A DNA stretch of 64,000 nucleotides from Antennarius striatus (lineage: Eukaryota > Chordata > Actinopteri > Lophiiformes > Antennariidae): the NCBI RefSeq assembly GCF_040054535.1, contig NC_090794.1:2107501-2171500 (forward strand), written 5' to 3'. The notes under the pieces were generated by a model. The model was not told the DNA's origin. It saw only the letters and a program-made list of their open reading frames with translations, and made no database searches. Below are positions 46,905-57,950 of this stretch, piece after piece. Numbering within the stretch: position 1 is the first letter of the stretch; each line of letters starts with the position of its first letter. The translations under genes and the position numbers were made by a program.

Positions 46905-47600
46905 GTCACATGAATTCACATTTACATGTTGAAAAATCACCTGTCAGGTGAATATAGTTGAGCAAACTGGGCCTAAATCCCTGAGTAAATGTTTTTAACT
47001 CATGTTAAATCTCATATTATCCTGCCAAACAAATTTGCCTGTCTAAAGAGTAAATATCACATCCTGTGTACATTTGAATGATATAAAAGGCCAAGATTTT
47101 AGTGTCAGTTCAGTCGAATTCCAGAACACATCTTCCAGAATACAAGACAGCATTTCGGAAGACTTAGACAAAGATCTCCATAATCTTAATGTTAAATCTT
47201 AACAATTAGACATTCATGCCTTTTCTATATGAATTTCTTGTATGTAAGTCAAACCCGTTGTCCCTGGATTAACACTCCTCAGCAGTATCATAAAAGCTTG
47301 TGTCCTCTGATTTAATGATAATACATCACCACTAAATACTATTTGAATGTTAACTGTATGTTGCTAATAGTTATTTAATATTGAAAGTACTTTTATTCTC
47401 TGACACACACTTAGAAAGACAAACCAAAGAATAAGGAGTAAATAGCTGAGAGAATAAAAAACTGACTAAAGAAACAGTTTAATGTTTGTTATGCGTAGAT
47501 AAATTACCTGTAATACACAGTTAAGGAGCTTCACTTGGGCTAAGAATCTTATTAAAATGGTGAAAAGAGTGCTTATCAACTTAATCAGTCAGCAAACCTG
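46905..47600 (+). pseudogene. CAP promoter-only remnant (copy A')
   Basis: The CAP promoter/5' UTR unit (46905-47280, TATA-like GATATAAAAGGCC near 47081) is joined directly to the CAP 3'-flank unit (from about 47285). The entire gene body is missing, as after recombination or deletion between repeats. Confidence 0.6.
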
Positions 47601-47604
47601 ATAT

Positions 47605-47672
47605 GCCCATTCTTATTCTTATTCTTATTCTTATTCTTATTCTTATTCTTATTCTTATTCTTATTCTTATTC

Positions 47673-47709
<37 letters not shown>

Positions 47710-47710
47710 C
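47605..47710. repeat. (TTATTC)n then (TTA)n tandem repeat
   Basis: About a dozen copies of the hexamer TTATTC, followed by a TTA run and ending in ATCATC. It marks a junction in the CAP cluster; TTA/TAA runs occur at the corresponding inverted place near 57455-57560. Confidence 0.9.
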
Positions 47711-47949
47711 ATCATCACTGGGTGTTTTGTAGCTTAGATTCATTCGTTCCACAGCTATAACATGACATCAAATGAGGTCAGAAGGAAAAAATAGTTAAAA
47801 CTATGAAAAACAGTAAGCGTTCAGTAACACTGAAAGCAGGTTGGGAAAACTGTCTGAGCCCACATGAACCTAACCTGACTTGACCTGTGTTTGCTCGTCA
47901 CCGCAGGCTAACAAGTGCTGTTATAAAAGACTTCGATCATGTAACCTTA

Positions 47950-48480
47950 AAATAAAGCATAAAATTATGATAGAATAAAATAATTCCTGAAATCTTCTTG
48001 ATAAGAATAACGTTATCCCACATTTCAGTGACGTCATCAATGTGGATCTGGACATCCGTGTCAAAAGGCTGAGACACTTTTTATTTAGTTTCCACATGGG
48101 CTGTACTTCATTATTTCTATTAAACCTATGCAGCGTTCAAACATTTGTTTGTCTTTTACTAAATGCCTCCAGCTACTTGTGCTGATCAATGAGATTCTCC
48201 AACCAATGAGACGTCACTTATTATATTATTATACTTCAACCAAGCGATAAGATGATTAAACACTCAGTCTGTATTTGTCTTAGTATTTGTCTTTATTTGC
48301 ACGTCTTACCTTCTTTAAACATTTGGTTCAAGACGACCATGTGAACTCATTATGGGGTTGAAGGAGAAGAACATGATCCAGTATGAAGCTGAAACCATGA
48401 CAGGAGAGGGATGACAGGACATCAACGATTGCAGGGAGACTTCAGTTAAATAAACGTTAGTTAAATAAACTTTATATACA
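47950..48480. repeat. Cluster repeat unit R, copy 1
   Basis: A roughly 500-base unit recurring with little change at about 49530-50060. Its right part recurs at about 54290-54670 and its left part at about 52970-53110. The short minus-strand ORFs inside, with matching ends (FFSFNPIMSSHGRLEPNV), are copies of one another because the unit is repeated, not because they are genes. Confidence 0.75.
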
Positions 48481-48737
48481 CTATATATAGTTGTTTTTTT
48501 ACCTTTACGCTTTGTGTAAACCATTATAGTGTGCTTCTTGTGAAATCTACAAAGTGATACAGAGAAAACTACAATTTTTTTGCATAAGGAACACATTTTG
48601 AATTCTTAAAATAATAATAATAATAATAATAAATAATAATAATAATAAACCTAGTTGAATCTCACTCTCAAATGAACCAAAAAGCTGAACTTAAATTGTT
48701 CACGTATGAAAGAAAAACATACCGTCACTTTTATATC

Positions 48738-48833
48738 GCATTTCTTCGTCTTATGGCTTCCGTTCCCTCCGTGCTGGTCGGTTTGTTACGCCGGAGATGA
48801 GGCGGGGAAAAGAGTGCAGACGGACGGGGAAGA
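48738..48833. repeat. Duplicated fragment of maco1 exon 1 and 5' UTR
   Basis: GGCTTCCGTTCCCTCCGTGC and the flanking bases match the maco1 start region at 43568-43680 with small differences. The CAP promoter unit of copy B begins about 50 bases to the right, as it does beside the real maco1 gene. Confidence 0.7.
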
Positions 48834-48884
48834 GAATAATTATATACTGTATATAATGATTTAATAAGTTAGATAATAAAAATT

Positions 48885-49490
48885 TATTCATTTTAATTCA
48901 CATTTAAATGTTGAAACTTCACCTGTCAGGTGAATATATTTGAGCAACTTGGGCCTGAACCCTTGAGTAAATGTTTTTAACTCATGCAAAATCTCATAAT
49001 TTTCTGCCAAACAAACTTGCCTGTCTAAAAGAGCAAATATCACATCCTGTGTACATTTGAATGACAAGGGTATAAAGAAACCAACATTTTAGCGTCAGTT
49101 CAGTCGACTCCTTGGAAGAAAGACACACGATCAGGTATGATCTGATATCCGTAATCTTAATCTTAAAAATTAGACATTTATGCCTTTTCTGTAGTTGCTT
49201 ATCTTCTATATAATTTCTTGTATGTAAGTCAAACGCGTTGTCCCTGGTTTAACCCCCCTGGACACAACCTCTACAATGAATACTTGGGTCTTCATCTGTG
49301 CCTTCGGGCTCCTCACTGCCCTCCAGGTTCATGCAGAACTCTCTGAGGTAAGTAGGAGAAAATATGCTTTCTAGAATGTGATTAGAGTTTCACAGCTGTT
49401 GTTGTTTTTCTATCCTAAAAGTGTTCAATCAGTTCAGTAATTGAAATGCTTTTTCCCCCTCTCCTCTCTGAAACCAAAACCTGAAGGAGG
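48885..49490 (+). pseudogene. CAP gene copy B: promoter, exon 1 and micro-exon only
   Basis: The CAP promoter unit (48885-49275), the signal-peptide exon (49276-49347, same amino acids as copy A) and the tiny exon-like GAGG with its GTGAGT donor (49487-49490) are present. Beyond about 49510 the sequence switches to repeat unit R. No CAP-domain exon follows before the next promoter unit, so this copy is truncated. Confidence 0.7.
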
Positions 49491-49529
49491 GTGAGTATTT
49501 TCCATTTTTTGAACACGGTAAAATACAAC

Positions 49530-50060
49530 ATAAAATTATAATTGAATAAAATAATTCCTGAAATCTTCTTGATAAGAATAACGTTATCCCACATTTCAGT
49601 GACGTCATCAATGCGGATCTGGACATCCGTGTCAAAAGGCTGAGTTCATTTTAGTCACAAGACACTTTTTATTTAGTTTCCACATGGGCTGCACTACACT
49701 ATTTCTATTAAACGTATGCAGCATTCAAAGGTTTGTTTGTCTTTTACTAAATGCCTCCAGCTACTTGTGCTGATCAATGAGATTCTCCAACCAATGAGAC
49801 GTCACTTATTATATTATTATACTTCAACCAAGCGATAAGATGATTAAACACTCAGTCTGTATTTGTCTTAGTATTTGTCTTTATTTGCACGTCTTACCTT
49901 CTTTAAACATTTGGTTCAAGACGACCATGTGAACTCATTATGGGGTTGAAGGAGAAGAACACGATCCAGTATGAAGCTGAAACCATGACAGGAGAGGGAT
50001 GACAGGACATCAACGATTGCAGGGAGACTTCAGTTAAATAAACGTTAGTTAAATAAAGTT
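49530..50060. repeat. Cluster repeat unit R, copy 2
   Basis: Second copy of the unit at 47950-48480; it replaces the body of CAP copy B. Confidence 0.75.
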
Positions 50061-50334
50061 TAGTTAAACAAACTTTACTTTCAGCTATGGTCACTAATAT
50101 TGTTAAAGTACTGACGGTAGCTCAGTCCACAAGGGCTTGACAGGAAGTGTTTGTGTGTGTGCTGCAGCCTCTATGTACTGTATATATATCAAATAAAATA
50201 AAGAGGGAATAGTAAAGGAAATGTCTCCTATTTAAACACAATTAAATCTACAATTTAGAGACACAATAAAAATATACGCATTTCCCGACACTAAAGTTTA
50301 GCACTCAAAGAATATTGAACTTAAATTATCCACG

Positions 50335-51146
50335 GAGAACAGGCGGAGAAAAGAGCGCAGAGGGAAGAAGCGCCTCCGGGAAGACGTGCGCCCAGCGGTG
50401 CCGCGCATGCGCAGTGGATGTTCCACCGACATGCGCTCGGAGCAGGAAGAGATGAGATCAAAAATCAAGTAGCATACCTTAGCTACTGTATGCTGTAGAA
50501 ATAATTATAGATATAATGATTTAATGAATTGAGTTAGTTTATATAATTTTATTCACTTTAATTCACATTTACATATTGAAAAATCACCTGTCAGGTGAAT
50601 ATAGTTGAGCAAACTGGGCCTAAATCCCTGAGTAAATGTTTTTAACACATGCTAAATCTCATATTATCCTGCCAAACAAATTTGCCTGTCTAAAAGAGCA
50701 AATATCACATCCTGTGTACATTTGAATGATATAAAAGGCCAAGATTTTAGTGTCAGTTCAGTCCACTTCCTCGGAAGAAATACACACAATCAGGTATGAT
50801 CTGATATTAAATCGTCTTTATACCGTATGAGCATTTTGAAAATTGTGTTTTCAGAGCTGAGTTAGAGCTGAGTTAATACGCTGAATAGAGAGAACATCAA
50901 GGTATCGTGGAAAAATTATGTGCTGTTCAGTCTGTCAGCGGTGATAGTAATTTTACTGACTGTCTTGTGATCTTTGTAAAAATTTTCCACATAAATTACA
51001 CACCTTCCAGAACAGAAGCCAGCATTTCGGAAGATTTGGAGAAAGATCTCCATAATCTTTATTTTGAATATCAACATTCATTCCTTTTCTGTAGTTGCTT
51101 ATCCTCTCTAGCCCTGGTTTAACCCCCCCTGGACACAACCTCTACA
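50335..51146 (+). promoter_or_regulatory. Second maco1-derived fragment plus promoter of CAP copy C
   Basis: 50335-50530 matches the maco1 upstream block at about 43635-43900 (shared GCGCATGCGCAGTGG and ATAGCATACCTTAGCT-like wording). From 50560 the CAP promoter unit follows, with a TATA-like GATATAAAAGGCC near 50732 and 5' UTR sequence before the ATG at 51147. The maco1 promoter to CAP promoter order is the same as at 43.6-44.3 kb. Confidence 0.65.
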
Positions 51147-52765
51147 ATGAATACTTGGGTCTTCATCTGTGCCTTCGGGCTCTTCACTGCCCTTCAGGTT
51201 CATGCAGAACTCTCTGAGGTAAGTAGGAGAAAATATGCTTTCTAGAATGTAACTAGAGTTTCATAGCTGTTGTTGTTTATTATTTTAAAAAATGTTAAAA
51301 CAGTCCAGTAATTGAAATTCTTTTTCTCTCTCCTCTCCGCAACCAATACCTGAAGGCGGGTGAGTGTTTTACCATTATTTGAACACAATGAAGGAATCCT
51401 CACTCTGGTTTTGCATCTTCCTAGACACTCTAAATTCACCGTTTGGTTTTATTTCTCATCCCTGTGCTGTTCTGGTTTCTCTCAGAGCAAGAAGAGATTG
51501 TGAACGCGCACAATGAACTGAGAGCAAACGTTCAGCCTTCTGCTAGCAACATGCTGAAGATGGTAACGCGTCTCGCTCCATGTAAACCGACGAGAACAAA
51601 GAATTTAGAGATTTTATGTGCTGATTCTTCATTGTCCTCTGTGCCACACAGAGATGGAGCAAGGAGGCAGCAGCCAACGCTCAGAGATGGGCCGACGGCT
51701 GTTCCATGAACCACAGCCCCTCCAGCCAGAGAGAGATCAGCAGTATGTTTTTGATTTTATTTAAAAAAACACTCAGAAAAATCATCATCAGTCATCTATG
51801 ACATTACCCAGAGCATTTCAGACCATGTCAGGGCATTTAAAGTCATGTTGTGGGATTTCCCACATGTAACTGGGTGGTTCGGATCATAGTTTGGTGGGCC
51901 GGATTGCAAACACTAAAGGGCCACACATGGCCCGCGGGCCACAGATTGCCCATGCCTGCTTTAGAGGAACATATCTTTACATAATTGTAAATGATCTCTC
52001 TGCTCCTCCTCTTCAACACTAGCTAGCGGCTGTGGAGAGAACCTGTACATGTCCAGCTTCAAGAACACCTGGAGCAACGCCATCCAGTCCTGGTACGACG
52101 AGGTGAAGGACTGGCGCTACGGAGTGGGATCTACCAACGGAGGAGTGGTTGGACACTTCACACAGGTGTTATATCTGACTGAATGATGAACACAATGACA
52201 TTATTACATGAAGTACACTCTATATAGTATATAAACTAACTCATAATTCTGGATCTCATGTCCTCTGCGTAGGTTGTGTGGTACAGGTCCAACCAGGTGG
52301 GCTGTGCCATGGCCTACTGCCCTAACGCCAGCTACAAATACTTCTACGTTTGCCAGTACTGCCCTCCGTAAGCAGACAGCACCGCCCTACAGCATGTCCC
52401 CTGACTTACATAATCACATTTGAGACTTTTGTGGTTCATACTTGTTGTTTTGGACGACATTCCAGAGGAAACTACCAGATGGCTGAACCCTACACAGCTG
52501 GAACCACCTGCGGCAACTGCACTGATGCCTGTGAAGACAAACTGTGCAGTGAGTTAAATTACTCAGCAGCAGGGGGAGGAATCTCCATCATATTACATGA
52601 CCACTAATTTTCTCATTGTGTTGTTTTCCTGCAGCCAACCCTTGTCTGTTTAAAGATACGTATACCAACTGTCCTGACTTGGCGAAGAATTATAAATGCA
52701 CTCATCCTGATGTGGGCGCCTGGTGTCTCGCCTCCTGCAAGTGCACCAATGGAGAGATCATCTGA
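51147..52765 (+). CDS. Secreted CAP/CRISP-type protein, copy C (complete)
   Basis: Eight exons: 51147-51218, 51356-51359 (4 bases), 51486-51562, 51652-51742, 52023-52165, 52273-52367, 52466-52548, 52635-52765; total 231 codons plus stop. Residues 1-20 form a signal peptide ([20 protein letters not shown]). The CAP (SCP/PR-1) domain shows [11 protein letters not shown] with the first core His, [26 protein letters not shown] (CAP1) and [13 protein letters not shown] (CAP2). A Cys-rich hinge ([13 protein letters not shown]) and a six-Cys ShK-like tail ending [13 protein letters not shown] follow, as in CRISP-family proteins, which in vertebrates are secreted and include ion-channel modulators and sperm or skin proteins. 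The 4-base exon is needed to keep frame. Its exact role in this fish is unknown. Confidence 0.85.
51885..51966. mobile_element. hAT MITE remnant in copy C intron 4
   Basis: It is the same partial MITE as in copy A, ending CATGCCTG, next to the 8-base motif ctttagag. The element has the same internal loss as in copy A, so the loss preceded their separation. Confidence 0.6.
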
Positions 52766-53130
52766 ATGTCAGCGGTGGCTCCAAATGATCCAAATGATCA
52801 GTTTCAATAAATATATATCAGCAGCATCATAAAAGCCTGTGTCCTCTGATTTAATTATAACACTTCACCACTAAATATGATTTGAATGTTAACTGATAAT
52901 AGTTATTTTAGTTCGTTCCACTGTTATACCGTGACATCAAACGGACTCAGAAGGTGAACATGTAACAGTAATGAGCAAATTCAAAATACAATATAAAAAT
53001 GTAAAATAAAATCCCGAAATCCTCTTGATAATAATGTCATCCCACATTTCAGTGATGTCATCATTGTGGGTCTGGACATCCGAGTTAAAAGGCTGAGTTC
53101 ATTCTAGTCACAAAACACTTTATCATGCAG
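52766..53130. other. CAP copy C 3' end and left flank of copy D
   Basis: AATAAA at about 52806 gives a likely poly(A) signal 41 bases after the stop. 52970-53110 resembles the left part of repeat unit R and leads into copy D. Confidence 0.5.
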
Positions 53131-54300
53131 GGTGAGTCTTCCTAACTTTTCTCATCATCTTTATCATGTTTATTATATTAACAGACAAACTTCACTCTTT
53201 ATTTTGTTGTTTTATCTTTGCAGAGTTCTTTGTCGAATTCAGAAAATGTACAGACGTTAATCTACATCGCAAAGTCTTGTCATTGTTTTAATCGTGATTA
53301 TCTATTTCAAGAGAAATATCCAATCAAACACAATGCATATTGGGAGTTTTCTGTCGTATCTTTCATTCCCCACAGAGCTGGGGCAGCGGAGCTGCAGCCG
53401 GAGCTCTGAAACGGTCTGAAACCTGCTCCGATCGGCTAAGCCCTTCAAGTTCTGTGAAGATCGGCAGTGAGTTCACTCTGACACTCCTGTCTGAGCAAAC
53501 ACAATCATGCAAACAGCCTGTGAAGTGCACTTGAAGCCTGTTTGTGAATTTCCTTCCGTCTCTCCCCTCATTTTTTGCTTGTTGTGTTGGTTCTCTCCTG
53601 TTTTTCTGCAGATGACAACTGTGGAGAGATCATAGCTACAACTGAAAACAGGAAGTACTGGAAGGACATCATCCATCAATGGTACGCTGAGGGGAACGAC
53701 TGGAAGTACGGACACGGATCCACTAATGGGAAAGACGTCAAAAAGTTTGCGCAGGTGCCTTAAAATCAGTTCACATACAAACCTGTTTGAATTTTAAAAA
53801 TGCAGTGACTTAAAAAGGTCTGAGTGTGTCAAACAGTGACATTCAGGTCATGAGCTGCTGCTGATTTGCTGTCTGTTGGTGTCTGCAGACCGTTTGGTAC
53901 CGGGCGACCCAAATCGGCTGCAGCAGGAGCTACTGTGGACACTTGGGTTACAACTTCCTGTACGTCTGCTACTACTGTCCAACGTAAGTACGGAGTATTC
54001 TCCTGTTTCTCTATGAAAACTACATTTTGGAGGGAATATTCAGGATTAGTTTTGACTTTTTTGGAAGTATGTGCAGAATTTAAGGGAAACGAGAAGCGCT
54101 CTGGTTCTTTGAGTCAGGGATCCCGTTGCACTGACTGTCCCAATGACTGTGATGATGGCTTGTGCAGTAAGTAGATCATGAAACTCAGAATCCTTATAAA
54201 TAAATATGGAGGACAAAGTTGTGCCGTGTTGTTTTCACCTGATGAACCACGTCTCTTCCAGCCAACCCCTGTCCCTACAAGAATCAGCGTTCTGACTTCA
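53131..54300 (+). pseudogene. CAP gene copy D, partial and nearly identical to copy E
   Basis: Exon relatives of copy E lie at 53376-53466, 53612-53754, 53889-53983 and 54112-54166 (shortened), with the start of the last exon at 54262-54297. Their introns match copy E almost base for base by eye over about 53600-54100. No signal-peptide exon or first CAP exon was found, and the last exon breaks off into repeat unit R. It is the inverted partner of copy E. Confidence 0.75.
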
Positions 54301-55344
54301 TTATTTCTATTAAACGTATGCAGCATTCAAACATTAGTCTGTCTTTTACTAAATGCCTCCAGCTACTTGTGCTGATCAATGAGATTCTCCAACCAATGAG
54401 ACGTCACTTATTATATTATATTTCAACCAAGCAAATAAGATGATTAAACACTCAGTCTGTATTTGTCTTAGTATTTGTCTTTATTTGCATGTCTTACCTT
54501 GTTTAAACATTTGGTTCAAGACGACCATGTGAACTCATTATGGGGTTGAAGGAGAAGAACACGATCCAGTATGAAGCTGAAACCATGACAGGAGAGGGAT
54601 GACAGGACATCAACGATTGCAGGGAGACTTCAGTAAAATAAACGTTAGTTAAATAAAGTTTAGTATTTATGCATTAGTATTTATTTTTCTAAAAATAGTT
54701 TTTATGTTGTATTTTGAATTGCTCATTACCGTTACATGATTGTAGTCTTTTATAACAGCACTTGTTAGCCTTTTTTCTTCAGAGTCCATTTGTTATCATG
54801 GTATCGCAGTAGAATCTCAGCTACAACCACTACTACTACTTCTACTGGTACTACTACTACTAATAATAATAATAATATTAATAATAGCGGGCATATGAAA
54901 ACTTGTCCTGACTGATGAAGCTTAATAAACACCATTTTAACAAGATTCTTAGCTGAAGTGAAGTTCCTTCATTATATTCATTTATATAATGAAGGAACTA
55001 TTTCCTCCTTCCTCTTTTGTTTGTCTTTCTAAGTGTGTGTCAGAGAATAAAAGTCAGCTCAATATTACAATAACTACTATCAACATACAGTTAACATTAA
55101 AATAGTATTTAGTGGTGATGTGTTGTTATTAAATCTATATTATAACTCTATAAAGACTGAGGGTTCAATCATCTAATTGGCTCGGTTGAGGTATAATAAT
55201 ATAAGTGTCGTCTTATTGGTTGGAGAATCTGTCTACACCTCTGAGCAGCACATGTAGGGTTGGAAGCGTTAAATAAGAGGCAAACAAATGTTTGAATGCT
55301 GAATACGTTTAATAGAAATAGTGAAGTACAGCCCATGTAGTTAT
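54300..55344. other. Axis of the inverted CAP duplication
   Basis: It contains the right part of repeat unit R (to about 54670), simple repeats (ACT/AAT triplets at about 54820-54890), a hairpin (54962-54999) and an inverted copy of the CAP 3'-flank unit (about 55010-55130). No coding sequence. Confidence 0.55.
54962..54999. repeat. Perfect 16-bp inverted repeat with 6-base loop
   Basis: AGTTCCTTCATTATAT (54962-54977) and its exact complement (54984-54999) flank TCATTT. It lies within about 100 bases of the midpoint between copies D and E. Confidence 0.9.
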
Positions 55345-57031
55345 TTAATAGATTTTGCCGCTGCACTTGCAGGAAGCAGCACAGTCAGTCACGGTGTCAA
55401 TGAATAGTTTCCTGAGGCAGCCCCAGTCTGATGTCAGCTTCTCACAGTCAGAACGCTGATTCTTGTAGGGACAGGGGTTGGCTGGAAGAGACGTGGTTCA
55501 TCAGGTGAAAACAACACGGCACAACTTTGTCCTCCGTATTTATTTATAAGGATTCTGAGTTTCATGATCTACTTACTGCACAAGCCATCATCACAGTCGT
55601 TGGGACAGTCAGCGCAACGGGATCCCTGTTTGTAAGGCTCGGCTTCCTGCAGGTTGTCACTGAAAAAACGTCTTATTACACATCAATACATGACGACTCA
55701 AAGAACCAGAGCGTTTCTCGTTTCCCTTAAATTCTGCACATACTTCCAAAAAAGTCAAAAATAATCCTGAATATTCCCTCCAAAATGTAGTTTTCATAGA
55801 GAAACAGGAGAATACTCCGTACTTACGTTGGACAGTAGTAGCAGACGTACAGGAAGTTGTAACCCAAGTGTCCACAGTAGCTCCTGCTGCAGCCGATTTG
55901 GGTCGCCCGGTACCAAACGGTCTGCAGACACCAACAGACAGCAAATCAGCAGCAGCTCATGACCTGAATGTCACTGTTTGACACACTCAGACCTTTTTAA
56001 GTCACTGCATTTTTAAAATTCAAACAGGTTTGTATGTGAACTGATTTTAAGGCACCTGCGCAAACTTTTTGACGTCTTTCCCATTAGTGGATCCGTGTCC
56101 GTACTTCCAGTCGTTCCCCTCAGCGTACCATTGATGGATGATGTCCTTCCAGTACTTCCTGTTTTCAGTTGTAGCTATGATCTCTCCACAGTTGTCATCT
56201 GCAGAAAAACAGGAGAGAACCAACACAACAAGGCAACAAATGAGGGGAAGACGGAAGGGAAACTCTCCAAGACTGTTTGTGTTTGTTCAGACAGGAGTGT
56301 CAGAGTGAACTCACTGCCAATCTTTACAGAACTTGAAGGGCTTGGCTGATCGGAGCAGGTTTCAGACCGTTTCAGAGCTTCGGCTGCAGCTCCGCTGCCC
56401 CAGCTCTGTGGGGAATGAAAGATACGACAGAAAACTCCCAAAATGCATTGTCTTTGATTGGATATTTCTCTTTAAACGATACCACACAAGAGGGAAAACA
56501 TGCAACGTCCAATCAAGTGAGAATCTGCAGAACTAGTCGTGAAATCTCTTTTTAAATCGTACCATTTCCAACATGTTGGCAGCAGGCGGCTGAACGTTCC
56601 TTCTCAGCTCGTTGTGCTTGTTCACAATCTCGTTCTGCTCCGCCCACGTGGCGCCGCTATCATATAAGTCTAGATAATCACAATTAAAACAATGACAAAA
56701 CTTTGCAATGTAGATTAACGTCTATGCATTTTCTGAATTCGCTGATGGTGCTGATAAGAAAATCACAAGCACTCACCAACAAAGAACTCTGCAAAGATAA
56801 AACAAGAAAATAAAGAGTGAAGTTTGTCTGTTAATATAATAAATATGAAGATGATGAGAAAAGTTAGGAAGACTCACCCTGCATGAGGGACAAAAGACAT
56901 GAAATAATGGTTAGTTTTAAAGCTTGTGGAATAAACGTTATATATAAATAAAAAGATTTGATTTTAATCACCCTCCCCGCTGACGCGACATGGAGGAGGC
57001 CAAAGGCACACAGGAAGAAGAACGCAGCCAT
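55345..57031 (-). CDS. Secreted CAP/CRISP-type protein, copy E (divergent paralog)
   Basis: Exons on the minus strand: 57031-56972, a one-base exon at 56878 or retention of the preceding interval, 56788-56777, 56669-56563, 56405-56315, 56198-56056, 55921-55827, 55659-55577, 55481-55345; about 242 codons plus stop. A signal peptide MAAFFFLCAFGLLHVASAG opens the protein. The CAP domain has [46 protein letters not shown] and FLYVCYYCPTDN. The hinge is CADCPNDCDDGLC and the tail has six Cys ending CAASCKCSGKIY. The second core His of CAP (GHFTQ in copies C and F) is replaced (KKFAQ). The N-terminal exon structure is the uncertain part: from 56972 the reading frame stays open to a GTGAGT at 56877, so the first intron may be retained. 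Confidence 0.75.
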
Positions 57032-57950
57032 GGCTGAATCCAGGAATGACGACCTGCTGAACACCAGCGATGTTTTAATGTGTGATGGATTGCGGTGAAA
57101 AACTACCATGTGATCGTAGGTAAACACGTCTGTTGACCTGGAGGGGTATTTGGGAGGTACCCCAGAGCCGACTGTTTTTCTGAACGGTGACTCATCCACA
57201 TGTCAACATCAGATTAGGTTTATATTAATCTCATCTAGGGTAATATCTTTTTGGATGAATAATAAACATTGGTCAAGTCAGGTTAGGTTCATGTGAGCTC
57301 ATGTGAAATGATCGTGTCAAACAAACCTGTTAATGTCAGGTTATTTTCACAAGAAAACTTTCAGATAATTTTCCCAACCAGCCTTCAGAGTTACTGAACG
57401 CTCGTCTACTTCTTACTGTTTTTCACTTTTTTAAGCTACAAAACACAAAACAATAATGATAATAATAATAATATCAATAATATCATAATATTATTATTAT
57501 TATTATCATTATTTATCATTGATAATTCATATTGATATCATGATAATTATAATTATGTATAATAATTATAAGGGCATATCAGGAAAACTTGCTGACTGAT
57601 GAAATTAACAACCACTTTTATTACCATTTTAACAAGATTCTTAGCTGAAGTGGCGCTCCTCCATTAGAAGACGTTCTTTGTATATTAATTTATCTACACA
57701 TGACAAACATTAAACTGTTTCTTTAGTCAGTTTTTTACCCTCTCAGCTATTTACTCTTCTTTTGTTTGTCTTTCTAAACGTGTGTCAGAGAATAAAAGTA
57801 TGTTCAATATTAAATAACTATTATCAACATACAGTTAACATTCAAATAGTATTTAGTGGTGATGTGTTATAATTAAATCAGGGGACACAAGCTTTTATGA
57901 TGCTGATAATACATTTATTGACGCTGATCATTTGGAGCCAATGCTGACAT
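57032..57950. other. Spacer between CAP copies E and F
   Basis: It holds the upstream region of E and, inverted, the sequence block that also lies at 47740-47900 (about 57280-57440). TTA/ATT simple repeats follow (57455-57560), then the CAP 3'-flank unit of copy F (57590-57900). The F poly(A) signal lies just before 57951 (TTTATT at about 57914 on this strand). Confidence 0.5.

Noticed and set aside
47605-47710. CRISPR-like array of hexamers
   Set aside because: It is a simple (TTATTC)n microsatellite without spacers, in a vertebrate genome.
48315-50094. Minus-strand ORFs with matching C-terminal sequence at 48315 and 49903, looking like a small gene family
   Set aside because: They lie in a non-coding repeat unit present several times in the CAP cluster; similarity follows from DNA duplication, with no start context or conserved length.
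56864-57199. Upstream ATG at 57199 as the start of CAP copy E
   Set aside because: The extra 56 residues precede a good signal peptide beginning at 57031 and have no match in the other copies; the internal ATG gives the expected secreted product.
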